Source: Streptomyces althioticus (GTDB taxonomy: Bacteria; Actinomycetota; Actinomycetes; Streptomycetales; Streptomycetaceae). From it: a DNA stretch of 41,915 nt. The DNA lies in NCBI GenBank assembly GCA_014649355.1, contig BMSW01000034.1, forward strand, positions 1-41,915. The letters are read 5' to 3'. Positions 17,492-26,241 of this stretch are shown here, in pieces; within the stretch, counting starts at the first letter, position 1, and the number at the start of each line of letters is the position of its first letter. The notes beneath the pieces are model-generated. The model did not search any database, was not told the origin of the DNA, and saw only the letters and a program-made list of their open reading frames with translations. The position numbers and the translations under genes are program-made.

Positions 17492-18481
17492 GTGGCGCCG
17501 ACCGCTACGTCCGAAACCGCATCGCTCCACGTCACGGAGCACTCCATCACCGTGGCCGCCGCACCCGCCGCGGTCTACGCCCTCGTGGCCGATGTCGCCC
17601 AATGGCCGCAGGTGTTCGGCCCGACCGTGCACGTCGAGGTCCTGAAGGAGGCACCGGCCGAGGGCGGCGAACAGCTGCTGCGGATCTGGGCCGTCGCCAA
17701 GGACCGGGTCCGCACCTGGACATCGCGCCGCGTGCTCGACCCGGCGGCCCGCACCATCGGCTTCCGCCAGGTCCTCACGGCCGCGCCCGTCGCCTCGATG
17801 GGCGGCGAGTGGCAGGTCCAGGAACTGGAGGACGGCACCACGCGGGTCACGCTCCTGCACGACTACCGGGCCGTGGACGACGACCCGGCCGCCGAGGCGC
17901 TCATCGCGAGCGCCGTCGACACCAACAGCCGCGCCGAGCTGCTCGCCCTCAAGAACACCGCCGAGCAGGGCGAGGACCGCACCGAACTCCACTTCACCTT
18001 CAGCGACTCCGAGACGGTGTTCGGGGCGGCCGGTGACGTCTACGCCTTCCTGGACCGCGCCGACCTGTGGCCCCAGCGGCTGCCGCACGTGGCCCGCCTC
18101 GGCCTCACCGAGGACGAGCCCGGAATCCAGCACATGGACATGGACACCCGCAGCCCGGACGGCTCCACGCACCACACCGTCTCGGTCCGGGTCTGCTTCG
18201 AGGACCGCGGCCTCATCGTCTACAAGCAGCTGAAAATGCCCGTCGCGATGGCCGGGCACACCGGACGCTGGGTGATCGAGCCGCTCGGGGACGGTTCGGT
18301 ACGGGTCACCTCGTGGCACACCGTGACCCTGGACCCGGCGGGTGTGCGCACCGCCCTGGGCCCGCAGGCCACGCTCGCCGAGGCCCGCGCGCTGGTGCGC
18401 AAGGCGCTCGGGACCAACAGCTCGACGACGCTGCGGCACGCGAAGGAGTTCGCGGAGGGCACACGGGCCGGGTCCGCCTGA
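17492..18481 (+). CDS. Didomain aromatase/cyclase (ActVII type)
   Basis: 329 residues from the GTG at 17492, behind GGGAAGG. Two SRPBCC domains lie in tandem. Domain 1 is about residues 10-150, with HSITVAAAPAAVYALVADVAQWP. Domain 2 is about residues 165-320, with the matching DVYAFLDRADLWPQRLPHV. Didomain ARO/CYCs aromatise the first ring of C9-reduced octa- to dodecaketides, in agreement with the ActIII-type ketoreductase at 2371. It ends its operon and is followed by a strong terminator. The family is certain, but the ring fold is not readable. Confidence 0.92.
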   Translation: MAPTATSETASLHVTEHSITVAAAPAAVYALVADVAQWPQVFGPTVHVEVLKEAPAEGGEQLLRIWAVAKDRVRTWTSRRVLDPAARTIGFRQVLTAAPVASMGGEWQVQELEDGTTRVTLLHDYRAVDDDPAAEALIASAVDTNSRAELLALKNTAEQGEDRTELHFTFSDSETVFGAAGDVYAFLDRADLWPQRLPHVARLGLTEDEPGIQHMDMDTRSPDGSTHHTVSVRVCFEDRGLIVYKQLKMPVAMAGHTGRWVIEPLGDGSVRVTSWHTVTLDPAGVRTALGPQATLAEARALVRKALGTNSSTTLRHAKEFAEGTRAGSA

Positions 18482-18511
18482 CCTCCCGGCCATGCGCCCG
18501 GCGTATCCGGG

Positions 18512-18539
18512 CCCGCCCCGGAGCCGGCTCCGGGGCGGG
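18512..18539 (+). terminator. Perfect palindromic terminator after aromatase
   Basis: A 28-base perfect palindrome (two 14-base arms, no formal spacer) starts 31 bases after the aromatase stop. It separates the racemase-aromatase operon from the SARP-type promoter at 18673. There is no U-tract. Confidence 0.75.
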
Positions 18540-18672
18540 TGAGGGACAGGCCCGAACCCCACGTCAGGACCACGCCCACCTGCACATCGCCCGGCCCTTG
18601 AAACGGCCCCTCCCGAGCCCCTCCCGAGCCCGTCCGCGCCCGTCCGAGGCCCTTGCGCGCCGCGTCCGCGCC

Positions 18673-18704
18673 ACGAGTCCGGTTCGAGTACCCCGGCGCA
18701 CGCT
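18673..18704 (+). promoter_or_regulatory. Putative SARP box and -10 for the FAAL cassette
   Basis: ACGAGTC (18673-18679) and TCGAGTA (18684-18690) form heptamer repeats with 11-bp periodicity and a shared CGAGT core. Eight bases later comes CACGCT (18699-18704) as the -10. The ATG of the carboxylase epsilon gene follows six bases later, so the message would be leaderless. The arrangement is nearly superimposable on the site at 26242. Confidence 0.6.
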
Positions 18705-18710
18705 GTCGGA

Positions 18711-18929
18711 ATGGCGAACCCGATGCGCATCACCGTGCTCCGCGGCCGGCCCGACGAGGCCGAGCTCGCGGCCGTGACCGCCGTTCTGCTCGCCCTGGTC
18801 CGCCGCTCCGGCGAACCCGACGAGGCGACCAGGGCGGCCTATGCCGGATGGACCGTCAAGCGCGGTGACGCCCGGCCCTCGGTCACCTGGGCCGCACGGC
18901 CGGCGCCACGACAAGGGAGAGCGGCGTGA
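18711..18929 (+). CDS. Acyl-CoA carboxylase epsilon subunit
   Basis: 72 residues from the ATG at 18711, with no ribosome binding site and a likely leaderless message. An alternative ATG is at 18723. It has the typical small epsilon layout: an ITVLRGRPDEAELAAVTAVL strand-helix followed by a Trp-containing C-terminal strand. Actinobacterial epsilon subunits bind the carboxyltransferase beta subunit and stimulate malonyl- or methylmalonyl-CoA synthesis. The partner beta subunit is at 26280. The biotin-carrying alpha subunit is not in the window and would come from primary metabolism. Its stop overlaps the FAAL start (GTGA). Confidence 0.8.
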   Translation: MANPMRITVLRGRPDEAELAAVTAVLLALVRRSGEPDEATRAAYAGWTVKRGDARPSVTWAARPAPRQGRAA

Positions 18930-20671
18930 GCGGACACCGGACCTTTACGCAACACCTTCAGGCCCAGGCCGCGAGGACCCCGGACCGGGAGGCGCTGATC
19001 CTCCTCACCGAGCGCGACGGCCGCATGGAGCCGCAGACGATCACGTACGGAGAACTCGACCGCGCGGCACGCACGTTGGCGGCCGCGCTGCGCCGCCATG
19101 TCGAGCCGGGGGAGCGGGTGCTGATCGCGCACCGCTCGCGCGCCCGGTTCGTCACCGGCTTCCTGGCCTGTCTGTACGCGGGCGCGGTCGCCGTGCCCGT
19201 CGCCCCGCCCGGCGGCCGTGGCCATCACGACGCCCGGATCGCCGGGATCGTCAAAGAGGCGGCCGCGGTCTGCGTGCTCACCTCCACGGACGAGGCCGCG
19301 GAAGTCTCCCAGCTGCTCGCCCGCACCGGCCACGGCCAGGTGGTCTGCCTGCCGGCCGACAGCCCCGCCGCCACCGGCGCCCCCGAGCCCGCGGAGCCGT
19401 TCGCACCCGGCCCGGACACGGTCGCCTACCTCCAGTACACCTCCGGCTCCACCCGCGATCCGCGCGGTGTGATCGTCACGCACCGCAGCCTGCTCGCCAA
19501 CCAGCGGGCCATCCAGAACGCCCTCGGCACACGCCCCGGCATCCGGATGGGCGGCTGGCTGCCGCTGCACCACGACATGGGGCTCGTCGGCGAACTCCTG
19601 CACGCCCTCTGGCTCGGCGGCACCTCCGTGCTCATGTCACCGGCCACGTTCGTCAAACGGCCGGCGAACTGGCTGGAGGCGATCGGGACATACGGCCTGA
19701 CGGTCAGCGGCGCACCGGACTTCGCATACCGCCTGTGCCTGCGCCGCATCAACGACACGCAGCTCGCGGGCCTCGACCTGTCCGGCTGGGAGGTCGCGGT
19801 CAACGGCGGCGAACCCATAGACCCCGCGACCATGACGGAGTTCGCCGAACGCTTCGCCCCGGCCGGTCTGCGCCCCGGCGCCCTGACACCCTGCTACGGA
19901 CTGGCCGAGGCGACCCTGCTGGTCTCCGGCACACGCACCGCCCCGTCCGCCGCCGCCCGTACCGTCGACGCGGCGGCCCTGGAGACCGGCCGGCTCGCGC
20001 CTCCCGCCGGCCCCGGCCACGACCTCGCGCACTGCGGGCCGCCCGCCTCCGCCGACCTGCGCATCGTCGATCCGGAGACCTGCCGCGAGCTGCCGGACGG
20101 CCGGATCGGCGAGATCTGGGTCCGCGGCGACAGCGTCGGCCCCGGCTACTGGGCGCGCCCCGCCGAGACCGCGGCGGCCTTCGGCTGCCGGATCGAGGGC
20201 GGGGGCGGCGGCTATCTGCGCACCGGTGACCTCGGCGCGCTGGACGGCGGGCTGCTCCATGTCACGGGCCGGCTCAAGGACATGATCGTCGTCGCCGGGC
20301 GCAACCTGTATCCGCAGGACCTGGAGCGCACGGTCCAGCAGCTCAGCGGTCACTTCGGCGCCGCCACCGCCTTCTCGGTGCCCGGCGCATGCGAACGCAT
20401 CGTCATCGTCCAGGAGCTGCGGGTCCGCAGCCGCTACGACATCGACCTGGCGGCGCTCGCCACCGCCGTCCAGCAGCGTGTGAGCGAGGAGTACGAGGTG
20501 CACGCGGCCGGCGTGCTGCTCGTCCGGCCCGGCACCGTACGCCGCACCACCAGCGGCAAGGTCGAACGCGCGGCCATGCGCCGGCTCTTCCTGCGCGGCG
20601 AACTCGCCCCGCTGCACCAGCGCCTGGAACCCGAGGTCGAACTCCTCCTGGCGGCCGGGAAGCGGCGATGA
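18926..20671 (+). CDS. Fatty acyl-AMP ligase (FAAL)-like adenylating enzyme
   Basis: 581 residues. The GTG start overlaps the upstream stop, so it is translationally coupled. ANL-family motifs are YTSGSTRDPRGV, GGWLPLHHDMGL (FAAL-typical), CYGLAEATLLVSG, TGDLGALDGG, GRLKDMIVVAGRNLYPQDLE and the C-terminal SGKVERA Lys. The HDMGL and NLYPQDLE segments mark FAALs, which adenylate a free acid and pass it to an ACP rather than CoA. The fused ACP at 22740 is the obvious acceptor. FAALs usually prefer medium or long chains, but cluster context leaves a short branched acid open. Confidence 0.9.
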   Translation: MSGHRTFTQHLQAQAARTPDREALILLTERDGRMEPQTITYGELDRAARTLAAALRRHVEPGERVLIAHRSRARFVTGFLACLYAGAVAVPVAPPGGRGHHDARIAGIVKEAAAVCVLTSTDEAAEVSQLLARTGHGQVVCLPADSPAATGAPEPAEPFAPGPDTVAYLQYTSGSTRDPRGVIVTHRSLLANQRAIQNALGTRPGIRMGGWLPLHHDMGLVGELLHALWLGGTSVLMSPATFVKRPANWLEAIGTYGLTVSGAPDFAYRLCLRRINDTQLAGLDLSGWEVAVNGGEPIDPATMTEFAERFAPAGLRPGALTPCYGLAEATLLVSGTRTAPSAAARTVDAAALETGRLAPPAGPGHDLAHCGPPASADLRIVDPETCRELPDGRIGEIWVRGDSVGPGYWARPAETAAAFGCRIEGGGGGYLRTGDLGALDGGLLHVTGRLKDMIVVAGRNLYPQDLERTVQQLSGHFGAATAFSVPGACERIVIVQELRVRSRYDIDLAALATAVQQRVSEEYEVHAAGVLLVRPGTVRRTTSGKVERAAMRRLFLRGELAPLHQRLEPEVELLLAAGKRR

Positions 20672-20735
20672 CCGGGCCGCCGGGGTGCGCAGCACCCGGT
20701 GCGGGCGGCTGCGCCCCGACGGCGGGGAGAGCGCG

Positions 20736-20915
20736 ATGAACGCGGCCGGGGAGCGGACCGACGGCTTCGACAGCTCCGGCGGCCGGGCGCGGACGCCCGG
20801 TGCGGCCGGGGCTCTCGCCCGCCCGTCCCGCCCCGGCCCGGTGAGCGCGGCCGCCCCGGCGGGCAGGGCGTCGCGCACGGGCGAAGTGCACGCAGGAGTG
20901 AGGAGGCGGCGATGA
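20736..20915 (+). CDS. Short ORF duplicating the start of the next gene, doubtful
   Basis: 59 residues starting MNAAGERTDGFDSS, with a weak GGGGAG upstream. Its stop overlaps the ATG of the dehydrogenase (ATGA). Bases 20733-20765 repeat bases 20909-20941 with three mismatches in 33, so it begins like the dehydrogenase and then becomes Ala/Pro/Arg-rich low-complexity sequence. It may be a duplication scar that now serves as a translational lead-in. No function is suggested. Confidence 0.3.
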   Translation: MNAAGERTDGFDSSGGRARTPGAAGALARPSRPGPVSAAAPAGRASRTGEVHAGVRRRR

Positions 20916-22645
20916 CCACGGCCGAGGAGCGGACCGACGGCCTGGAGCGGGCGTTCGGACCGCTGGACGATCCCGCCAACCCGTTCGGCACCGAGGCGCT
21001 GCTCGCCGCCGACGCGGCCGGCGAGGTGCTGTCCGAGGCCGAACAGGTCCTCGACCGGGCGCAGTTCAACGCCGAGTTCGTGCCCGCCGACGTGGGCGGC
21101 CGCCTGGAGCGCATGGACGAGCTCGGCCGCGTCCTGCGCCCGGTCTTCCGGCGCGACGCCTCCCTCGGCTTCGGCTACGGGCTCAACTGCTTCTTCGCCA
21201 CCACGCCCGTCTGGACCGCGGGCGACGCCGTACAGCGCAAGCACGCGGCCCGGCTGCTGCTCGGCGGGCAGCGCGTCGCCGTCGCACGGCATGAAGTGGC
21301 GCACGGAAACGACTTCGTCCGCGACGAGTTCACCGCCCGCACCGTTCCCGGCGGCCTCGTCGTGGACGGCAGCAAGTCCGCCATCGCCAACGCCTCGCGC
21401 GCCACCGGCCTCGTGCTTTTCGCCCGCATGCGGGACGCCGCCCGCGGCCGCAGCCACAGCGTGCTGTTCCTCGACCGCGAGGACCTGCCCGCCGACCGGG
21501 TCGAGGACCTGGGCCGGCGAGCCACCACCGGCATGCGCAGCGCGGAGTTCGGCGGGCTGCGGATCACCGACTGCACCGTACCGCTGAGCACGGTGCTCGG
21601 CGAGGTCGGTGACGGCTACGAGCTGTCGCTGCGCTCCTCGCTGCTCATCCGCGGACTCATCCCGTCCATCGTGCTGGCCGGGGCCGAGACCGCCCTGCGC
21701 ACCGTCGCCCGCTTCGCACACCGCACCCGGGCCGACGGCCGTTCGTCCCTGGACGTGCAGCACGTGCGCGACGTGCTCACCGGCTCATTCCTCGACCTGC
21801 TCCTGATCGACTGCCTCGCCCTGGTCGCGACCCGGGCGCTGCATCTGCTGCCCCGGCAGATGAGCGCCTACGCCGCCGCCGCCGCATACCTGGCGCCCAA
21901 GCTCGTGGCCGAGAGCATGGACGAGATGGCCACCGTCCTGGGTGAAGAAACCTTCACCCAGGACGGTGCGTACGGGATGTTCCAGAAGCAGCGCCGCGAT
22001 CTGCCGGTCACCTCGCTCGGCCACGCGGGCAGCGCGGGCCGGCAGGTCAGCATCCTGCCCCAGCTCCCGTACTTCGCCCGGCACTCCTGGTTCACGGAGG
22101 CCGAACCGCCGCCCGGCCTGTTCCGCCCGCACGAGCCGCTGCCCCCGCTCGACCTCTCACGGCCCGCCCTGCTCGGCGACGGCGACCCGCTCGCCGCGAC
22201 CCTGGTGGCCTGCACCGGCCTGCTCGAAGCGGCACACGGACCGGGCGCGCAGGAGCCGGGCGGCCCCGCCCTGCGCCACCTGGCCCGGGCGCTCACGGGC
22301 GAACTCGCCGACCTGAAGAAGGCCTTCGAGCAGGTGCGGCCGGGCGACCGCGACGCGCTGTCCAGCCCCCGTAGCTTCGGCCTCGCCGACCGCTACACCC
22401 TCGTGCTCGCCGGGGCCGCCGCCCTCGGCGTCTGGCGCGAACAGCGGCACGCGCCCGAAGACCACGCCGACCCCTTCCTCGCCGCCCCCGCCTGGGCCAC
22501 CGCAGTGCTGTACCGGCTGGTCCGCCGGCTCGGACTGCCGCTGCCCGACCGCCCCGCAGTATGCGAACGCCTCGCCCTCGACGAGGCCCTGGCCCGGCTG
22601 CACCACCGCCGCGGCTACGACCTCTACCGCTCGCCGCTCGCCTGA
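20912..22645 (+). CDS. Acyl-CoA/acyl-ACP dehydrogenase-like flavoprotein
   Basis: 577 residues; ATG at 20912 behind GGAGG. Acyl-CoA dehydrogenase fold: a helical N-terminus, a central beta domain with VARHEVAHGNDF and FGGLRITDC-type strands, then the helical C-domain with EETFTQDGAYGMFQKQRRD. It has about 170 more residues than standard members, in a C-terminal helical extension. I could not place the usual catalytic Glu with certainty. Between the FAAL and the ACP-AT it likely introduces an alpha,beta double bond into an ACP-bound acyl starter, as in other FAAL-dehydrogenase-ACP sets. Confidence 0.83.
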   Translation: MTTAEERTDGLERAFGPLDDPANPFGTEALLAADAAGEVLSEAEQVLDRAQFNAEFVPADVGGRLERMDELGRVLRPVFRRDASLGFGYGLNCFFATTPVWTAGDAVQRKHAARLLLGGQRVAVARHEVAHGNDFVRDEFTARTVPGGLVVDGSKSAIANASRATGLVLFARMRDAARGRSHSVLFLDREDLPADRVEDLGRRATTGMRSAEFGGLRITDCTVPLSTVLGEVGDGYELSLRSSLLIRGLIPSIVLAGAETALRTVARFAHRTRADGRSSLDVQHVRDVLTGSFLDLLLIDCLALVATRALHLLPRQMSAYAAAAAYLAPKLVAESMDEMATVLGEETFTQDGAYGMFQKQRRDLPVTSLGHAGSAGRQVSILPQLPYFARHSWFTEAEPPPGLFRPHEPLPPLDLSRPALLGDGDPLAATLVACTGLLEAAHGPGAQEPGGPALRHLARALTGELADLKKAFEQVRPGDRDALSSPRSFGLADRYTLVLAGAAALGVWREQRHAPEDHADPFLAAPAWATAVLYRLVRRLGLPLPDRPAVCERLALDEALARLHHRRGYDLYRSPLA

Positions 22646-22739
22646 ACCGGCCGCGCACCCCGGCCCCTTCTCCGCCTCCGTCCCCGACCCGCCGACCGCC
22701 CCGGGCACCCCCGCCTCAGGCCCGACAGGGAGCAGACCC

Positions 22740-23990
22740 TTGCAGGACCAACCGCCCCGCGCGCACGACGACTTCGCCCTCGCCCACCGCGAGTGGCTCT
22801 GCGAACGCCTCGCCCACTACCTCGGCCGTGCCGTGCAGGCCGGCGACTCCCTGGCCGAGGAGGGCCTCGACTCGGTGGCCGCGCTCAGCCTCTACGGCGA
22901 CATCGAGGAGGAGTTCGGCCCGCTCATCGAGCCCGACGACATCTGGGCCTACCCCACGGCCGGACAGCTCGCCCACTTCCTCGCCCTGCGCGAGGCCAAC
23001 CAGGGCGAGGGCCCCGTCCGCGCCGCGTTCGTCTTCACCGGCCAGGGCTCCCAGCACCCCGGCATGACCTCCGGGCTCTACCTCGACTCCACCGGCTACC
23101 GCGCCTTCCTCGACGAGGCGGACGCCGCGATCATGCCCTGGACCAAACAGTCCGTCGTCGAGCTGATCCTCGCCGACGACCCGGCCGTCCACCGCACCGC
23201 GCTGACCCAGCCCGCCCTGTTCGCCGTCGGGTACGCCCTGGCCCGCACCCTGGAACAGGCCGGAGTGCGCCCCGTGGCCGTACTCGGCCACGGCATCGGC
23301 GAGTTCGCGGCCGCCACGGTCGCCGGCGCCTTCACCCTGGCCGACGCCGCGAAGCTGGTGGCGATGCGCGGCGCCTTCATGCAGTACCTGCCGCCCGGCG
23401 GCGGCATGATGGCCCTGTGCATCACGCCGTACGAGGCCACCGAACTCGTCGCCGCCGAACCGGCCGTGGGCATCAGCGCCATCAACGCGGCCAAGGCAGT
23501 GGTGCTGTCCGGCGACCGCGCCGCCCTGGAGCGCATCGAGACCCGGCTCGGCGAACGCGGCCTCCGCTGCCGCCACCTGGCCGTGTCGCACGCCTTCCAC
23601 TCACCGCTGATGGCCCCCGTCGTCCCCAAGTTCGAGGCGGTCGTGCGCCGCATGCCCGGCGGAGCGGCCAAGGTGCCGTTCTACTCGACGGTGTACGGCC
23701 GCCTCGCCACCGAGCCGCTCTACGCCCCGTACTGGACCGAACAGATCACCGCTCCCGTCCGGTTCGCCGACGCAGCGCGCAGCCTGCTCGCCCAGCAGGC
23801 CCCCACGCACGTCGTCGAGATCGGACCGCGGGCCGTGCTCACGCCGTACCTGCGGCGGATGGGCGGCGGACCGCGGGGTCCCGTCTGCCTGCCCGTGTGT
23901 CAAGGGCCGGCCGGCGATGCCGTGGACCTGGCAGGGGTGATCTCCGCTCTCGATGCCGGGCCGCTGTCCGCGGCCCTGTCCGGAGCCTGA
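22740..23990 (+). CDS. ACP-acyltransferase fusion with a serine-less AT
   Basis: 416 residues from the TTG at 22740, with GGGAG eight bases upstream. Residues 5-85 are an acyl carrier protein with the phosphopantetheine Ser45 in EEGLDSVAAL. Residues 95-400 form a malonyl-CoA:ACP-transacylase-like domain with FTGQGSQ and SHAFHSPLM (catalytic His287). The nucleophile motif, normally GHSxGE, reads GHGIGE, so Gly185 replaces Ser. The codon is GGC. The AT domain should therefore not form an acyl-enzyme. The ACP probably receives the FAAL-activated acid, with the AT serving as a docking or chaperone domain. An alternative chemistry cannot be excluded. Confidence 0.88.
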   Translation: MQDQPPRAHDDFALAHREWLCERLAHYLGRAVQAGDSLAEEGLDSVAALSLYGDIEEEFGPLIEPDDIWAYPTAGQLAHFLALREANQGEGPVRAAFVFTGQGSQHPGMTSGLYLDSTGYRAFLDEADAAIMPWTKQSVVELILADDPAVHRTALTQPALFAVGYALARTLEQAGVRPVAVLGHGIGEFAAATVAGAFTLADAAKLVAMRGAFMQYLPPGGGMMALCITPYEATELVAAEPAVGISAINAAKAVVLSGDRAALERIETRLGERGLRCRHLAVSHAFHSPLMAPVVPKFEAVVRRMPGGAAKVPFYSTVYGRLATEPLYAPYWTEQITAPVRFADAARSLLAQQAPTHVVEIGPRAVLTPYLRRMGGGPRGPVCLPVCQGPAGDAVDLAGVISALDAGPLSAALSGA

Positions 23991-23991
23991 G

Positions 23992-24963
23992 GTGCCGCGA
24001 GGCGTCGGGCACCCGCTGCCCGCCGAGAGCCCCGACGGACCGTGGGACGCGATGCACGAGGAACTGTCCCGCACGGGAAGCGCCGTGCTGTACGCGGCGA
24101 TGTCCCACTGGCTGCCCGAGGGTGCCACCGAGGCCGACCTGCGCCGGCGGCTCGGCCGCGACTGGCGCCGCTACGAGGCCTTCGAACGGCCCCGGACGCG
24201 CGAACGCTTCGTGGCCTCCCGGCTGTTCCTGCGGCATGCCGCGGCGGCCGTCCTGCACACCGGCCCCGACCTCGTGGACCTGGCCTACCAGCCGGGCGGG
24301 CGGCCCTACGTGCGCGGCTGCGACCAGATCGACGTCAGCCTCAGCCACACCGAGGAGATGATGGTCGTCGGCATCACCCGCCGCGGACGCATCGGCGTCG
24401 ACGTGGAGCGCGCCGACCGCCGGCTCGCCCACACCGGCTCCGAACGCCAGGCGTGCACGCCGTACGAACTGCGGCGCCTGGACGCCGGCGGGGACGCGGT
24501 GCGCAACGACACCATGGTGCGGCTGTGGACGCTGAAGGAGGCCTACAGCAAGGCACTCGGCCAGGGACTGCGTTTCCGTTTCACCCAGTTCGGCTTCGCC
24601 CTGGACGGTGACGGGTCCGGCGACCACGCGGGGGCCGGCCGCCGGGCGGCGGACCGCGGCGGCGAGGGCATCCGGCTGGTCCGCCCGGACGGTACGCCGG
24701 TGCCGGGCTCGGAGTGGCAGTTCGGCACGTTCCCCGCCGGGGACGGTTACGTCGTGAGCGTCGCGGTCGGCGACACGGGGTTCGGCGAGGTGGCGGACCT
24801 GTCGGTCGGCACCACCCTCGACGACGGCCTGCTCGACACGCTTCTCGGCACGCCCGCCGACGGGTACGGCCGGTCAGACGGACCGGCCGGCCTCCCGGGC
24901 ACCGGTGCGGTTCAGGTCGACCCGGCCGCGCGAGCCGAGGGCGCCGGCCACCGCGAGCCGTAG
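23992..24963 (+). CDS. Sfp-type 4'-phosphopantetheinyl transferase
   Basis: 323 residues from the GTG at 23992, directly after the ACP-AT stop; the next candidate is the ATG at 24052. The signature motifs are IGVDVE (Mg binding) and WTLKEAYSKALG. It transfers phosphopantetheine from CoA to the ACPs of the cluster, here the ACP at 30696 and the ACP domain at 22740. The C-terminal 60-70 residues extend beyond a normal Sfp-type core and overlap, on the other strand, a small leftward gene. Confidence 0.9.
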   Translation: MPRGVGHPLPAESPDGPWDAMHEELSRTGSAVLYAAMSHWLPEGATEADLRRRLGRDWRRYEAFERPRTRERFVASRLFLRHAAAAVLHTGPDLVDLAYQPGGRPYVRGCDQIDVSLSHTEEMMVVGITRRGRIGVDVERADRRLAHTGSERQACTPYELRRLDAGGDAVRNDTMVRLWTLKEAYSKALGQGLRFRFTQFGFALDGDGSGDHAGAGRRAADRGGEGIRLVRPDGTPVPGSEWQFGTFPAGDGYVVSVAVGDTGFGEVADLSVGTTLDDGLLDTLLGTPADGYGRSDGPAGLPGTGAVQVDPAARAEGAGHREP

Positions 24964-25086
24964 CGTCTCCCCCTCCTGCGCGGGCGGCACGTCCTCCCGG
25001 GGCGGATCCCCGTAGACGGGCTCCGTCGCCGGGAGGTCGAACGCGGCGAACACGGAGACGGGATCGCTCGGATGACGCCTGTCCAT
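24874..25086 (-). CDS. Small hypothetical protein antisense to the transferase 3' end
   Basis: 70 residues from the ATG at 25086, with a strong AGGAGGG. The product starts MDRRHPSDPVSVFAAFDLP and is acidic and Pro-rich in the middle, then Arg/Gly-rich. The last 90 bases overlap the transferase gene in antisense. I do not recognise it. The good start signal argues for a gene; the overlap and low complexity argue against. It is divergent from the SARP gene. Confidence 0.4.
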   Translation of the reverse strand: MDRRHPSDPVSVFAAFDLPATEPVYGDPPREDVPPAQEGETLRLAVAGALGSRGRVDLNRTGAREAGRSV

Positions 25087-25234
25087 GGCGTTCGCCCTCC
25101 TGGGTCGGTGCGGGCACGGGCCGGCGCGTCCGATGCGAACGAACGTGCGTCCGTCGTGCACTCGTTTTCCCGAGTACCAGGATTCTGCGGCCCGCCGCAC
25201 CGCCCGGCCCAGTGCGGGGCTCACGATCCGGGCA

Positions 25235-25245
25235 TGACGCTTTCA
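25235..25245. promoter_or_regulatory. TGA-N5-TCA motif upstream of the SARP gene
   Basis: An imperfect inverted repeat (TGACGCTTTCA) about 120 bases before the SARP start. The surrounding 23 bases (25229-25251) match 40233-40256, upstream of the SagB-like gene, apart from a one-base gap and a few mismatches. The wider region 25087-25367 has no gene. An additional inverted repeat, ACTCG-6-CGAGT, is at 25160-25175. Confidence 0.35.
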
Positions 25246-25367
25246 TGTGCGCTCTCGTGACCGCCTCACTGGGACTCGAACGCCGCAGGTGGCACGCTCG
25301 GCCGAGACGCAAGCCTGCCGGTCCATCGCCGGGCCGGCCGTACAGCGCAGGAAAGGGCGGGCGCACC

Positions 25368-26162
25368 ATGGAGATCACAGTCCTCGGACCGCTGACAGCC
25401 CAGGAGAACGGGGTGTCGATCGTGCCGACCGCGGCCAAGCCGCGCCAGATCCTGTCCCTGCTCGCCCTGCAGTCCGACCGCGTCGTGCCCGTGACCACGC
25501 TGATGGAGGAGATCTGGGGCGAGAAGATCCCGCGCAGCGCGGCCACCACCCTGCAGACGTACATCCTCCAGCTCCGCCGCAAGATCGCCACAGCGCTCGA
25601 CGGGGACCCGCACCGGCGGGCCAAGGACGTCCTCGTCACCCGGCACGGCGGCTACCTGCTGCAGGTCCAGCCCGGCCAGGTGGACGCCCACGAGTTCGGC
25701 CAGCTCACCGCGTCGGGACGAGCCGCGCACGAAGCGGGCGACCATGTCGCCGCCTCCGAACTCCTCGGCAAATCCCTCAAGATGTGGCAGGGCGCCGCCC
25801 TCGTCGACGTACGCATCGGGCCCGTGCTCGAACTCGAAGTGCTCCGCATGGAGGAAGACCGGCTGGTCGCCCTGGAACGGCGGATGGACTCCGAACTCAT
25901 CCTCGGCCGGCACATGGAACTCGTGCCCGACCTGCAGGTCCTCGTCGCCAAGCACCCGATGCACGAGAGCTTCTGCGCCCAGCTGATGACCGCCCTGCAC
26001 CGCTCGGGCAGCGCCTGGCGCGCCCTCGAGGTCTACCAGCGGCTGCGCGGCACCCTGGTCGGCGAGCTCGGCCTGGAGCCCTCGCCCCGGCTGCAGCGCC
26101 TGCACCAGGCCATCCTCTCCGCGGACCCGGCACTCGACCTCCCGACCCCGGCCTCGGGCTGA
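25368..26162 (+). CDS. SARP-family transcriptional activator
   Basis: 264 residues from the ATG at 25368; the ribosome binding site is weak (GAAAGGG, about 10 bases away). Residues 1-92 form an OmpR-type winged helix (LSLLALQSDRVVPVTTLMEEIWG, then TLQTYILQLRRKI), and residues 97-245 form the bacterial transcriptional activation domain ending RLRGTLVGELGLEPSPRL. This is the short DnrI/ActII-ORF4/RedD type with no ATPase or TPR extension. It should activate from heptamer repeats placed 8 bp before a -10, and such sites occur at 3444, 18673 and 26242. It is likely the pathway-specific activator. Confidence 0.92.
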   Translation: MEITVLGPLTAQENGVSIVPTAAKPRQILSLLALQSDRVVPVTTLMEEIWGEKIPRSAATTLQTYILQLRRKIATALDGDPHRRAKDVLVTRHGGYLLQVQPGQVDAHEFGQLTASGRAAHEAGDHVAASELLGKSLKMWQGAALVDVRIGPVLELEVLRMEEDRLVALERRMDSELILGRHMELVPDLQVLVAKHPMHESFCAQLMTALHRSGSAWRALEVYQRLRGTLVGELGLEPSPRLQRLHQAILSADPALDLPTPASG

Positions 26163-26241
26163 ACCCCCACCCCCGGGCCGGGCTCCACGCCCCGGTGACG
26201 ACCGCGGGACGCGGGCACCGCGCGCGCCCCCGGCCGGTCTC

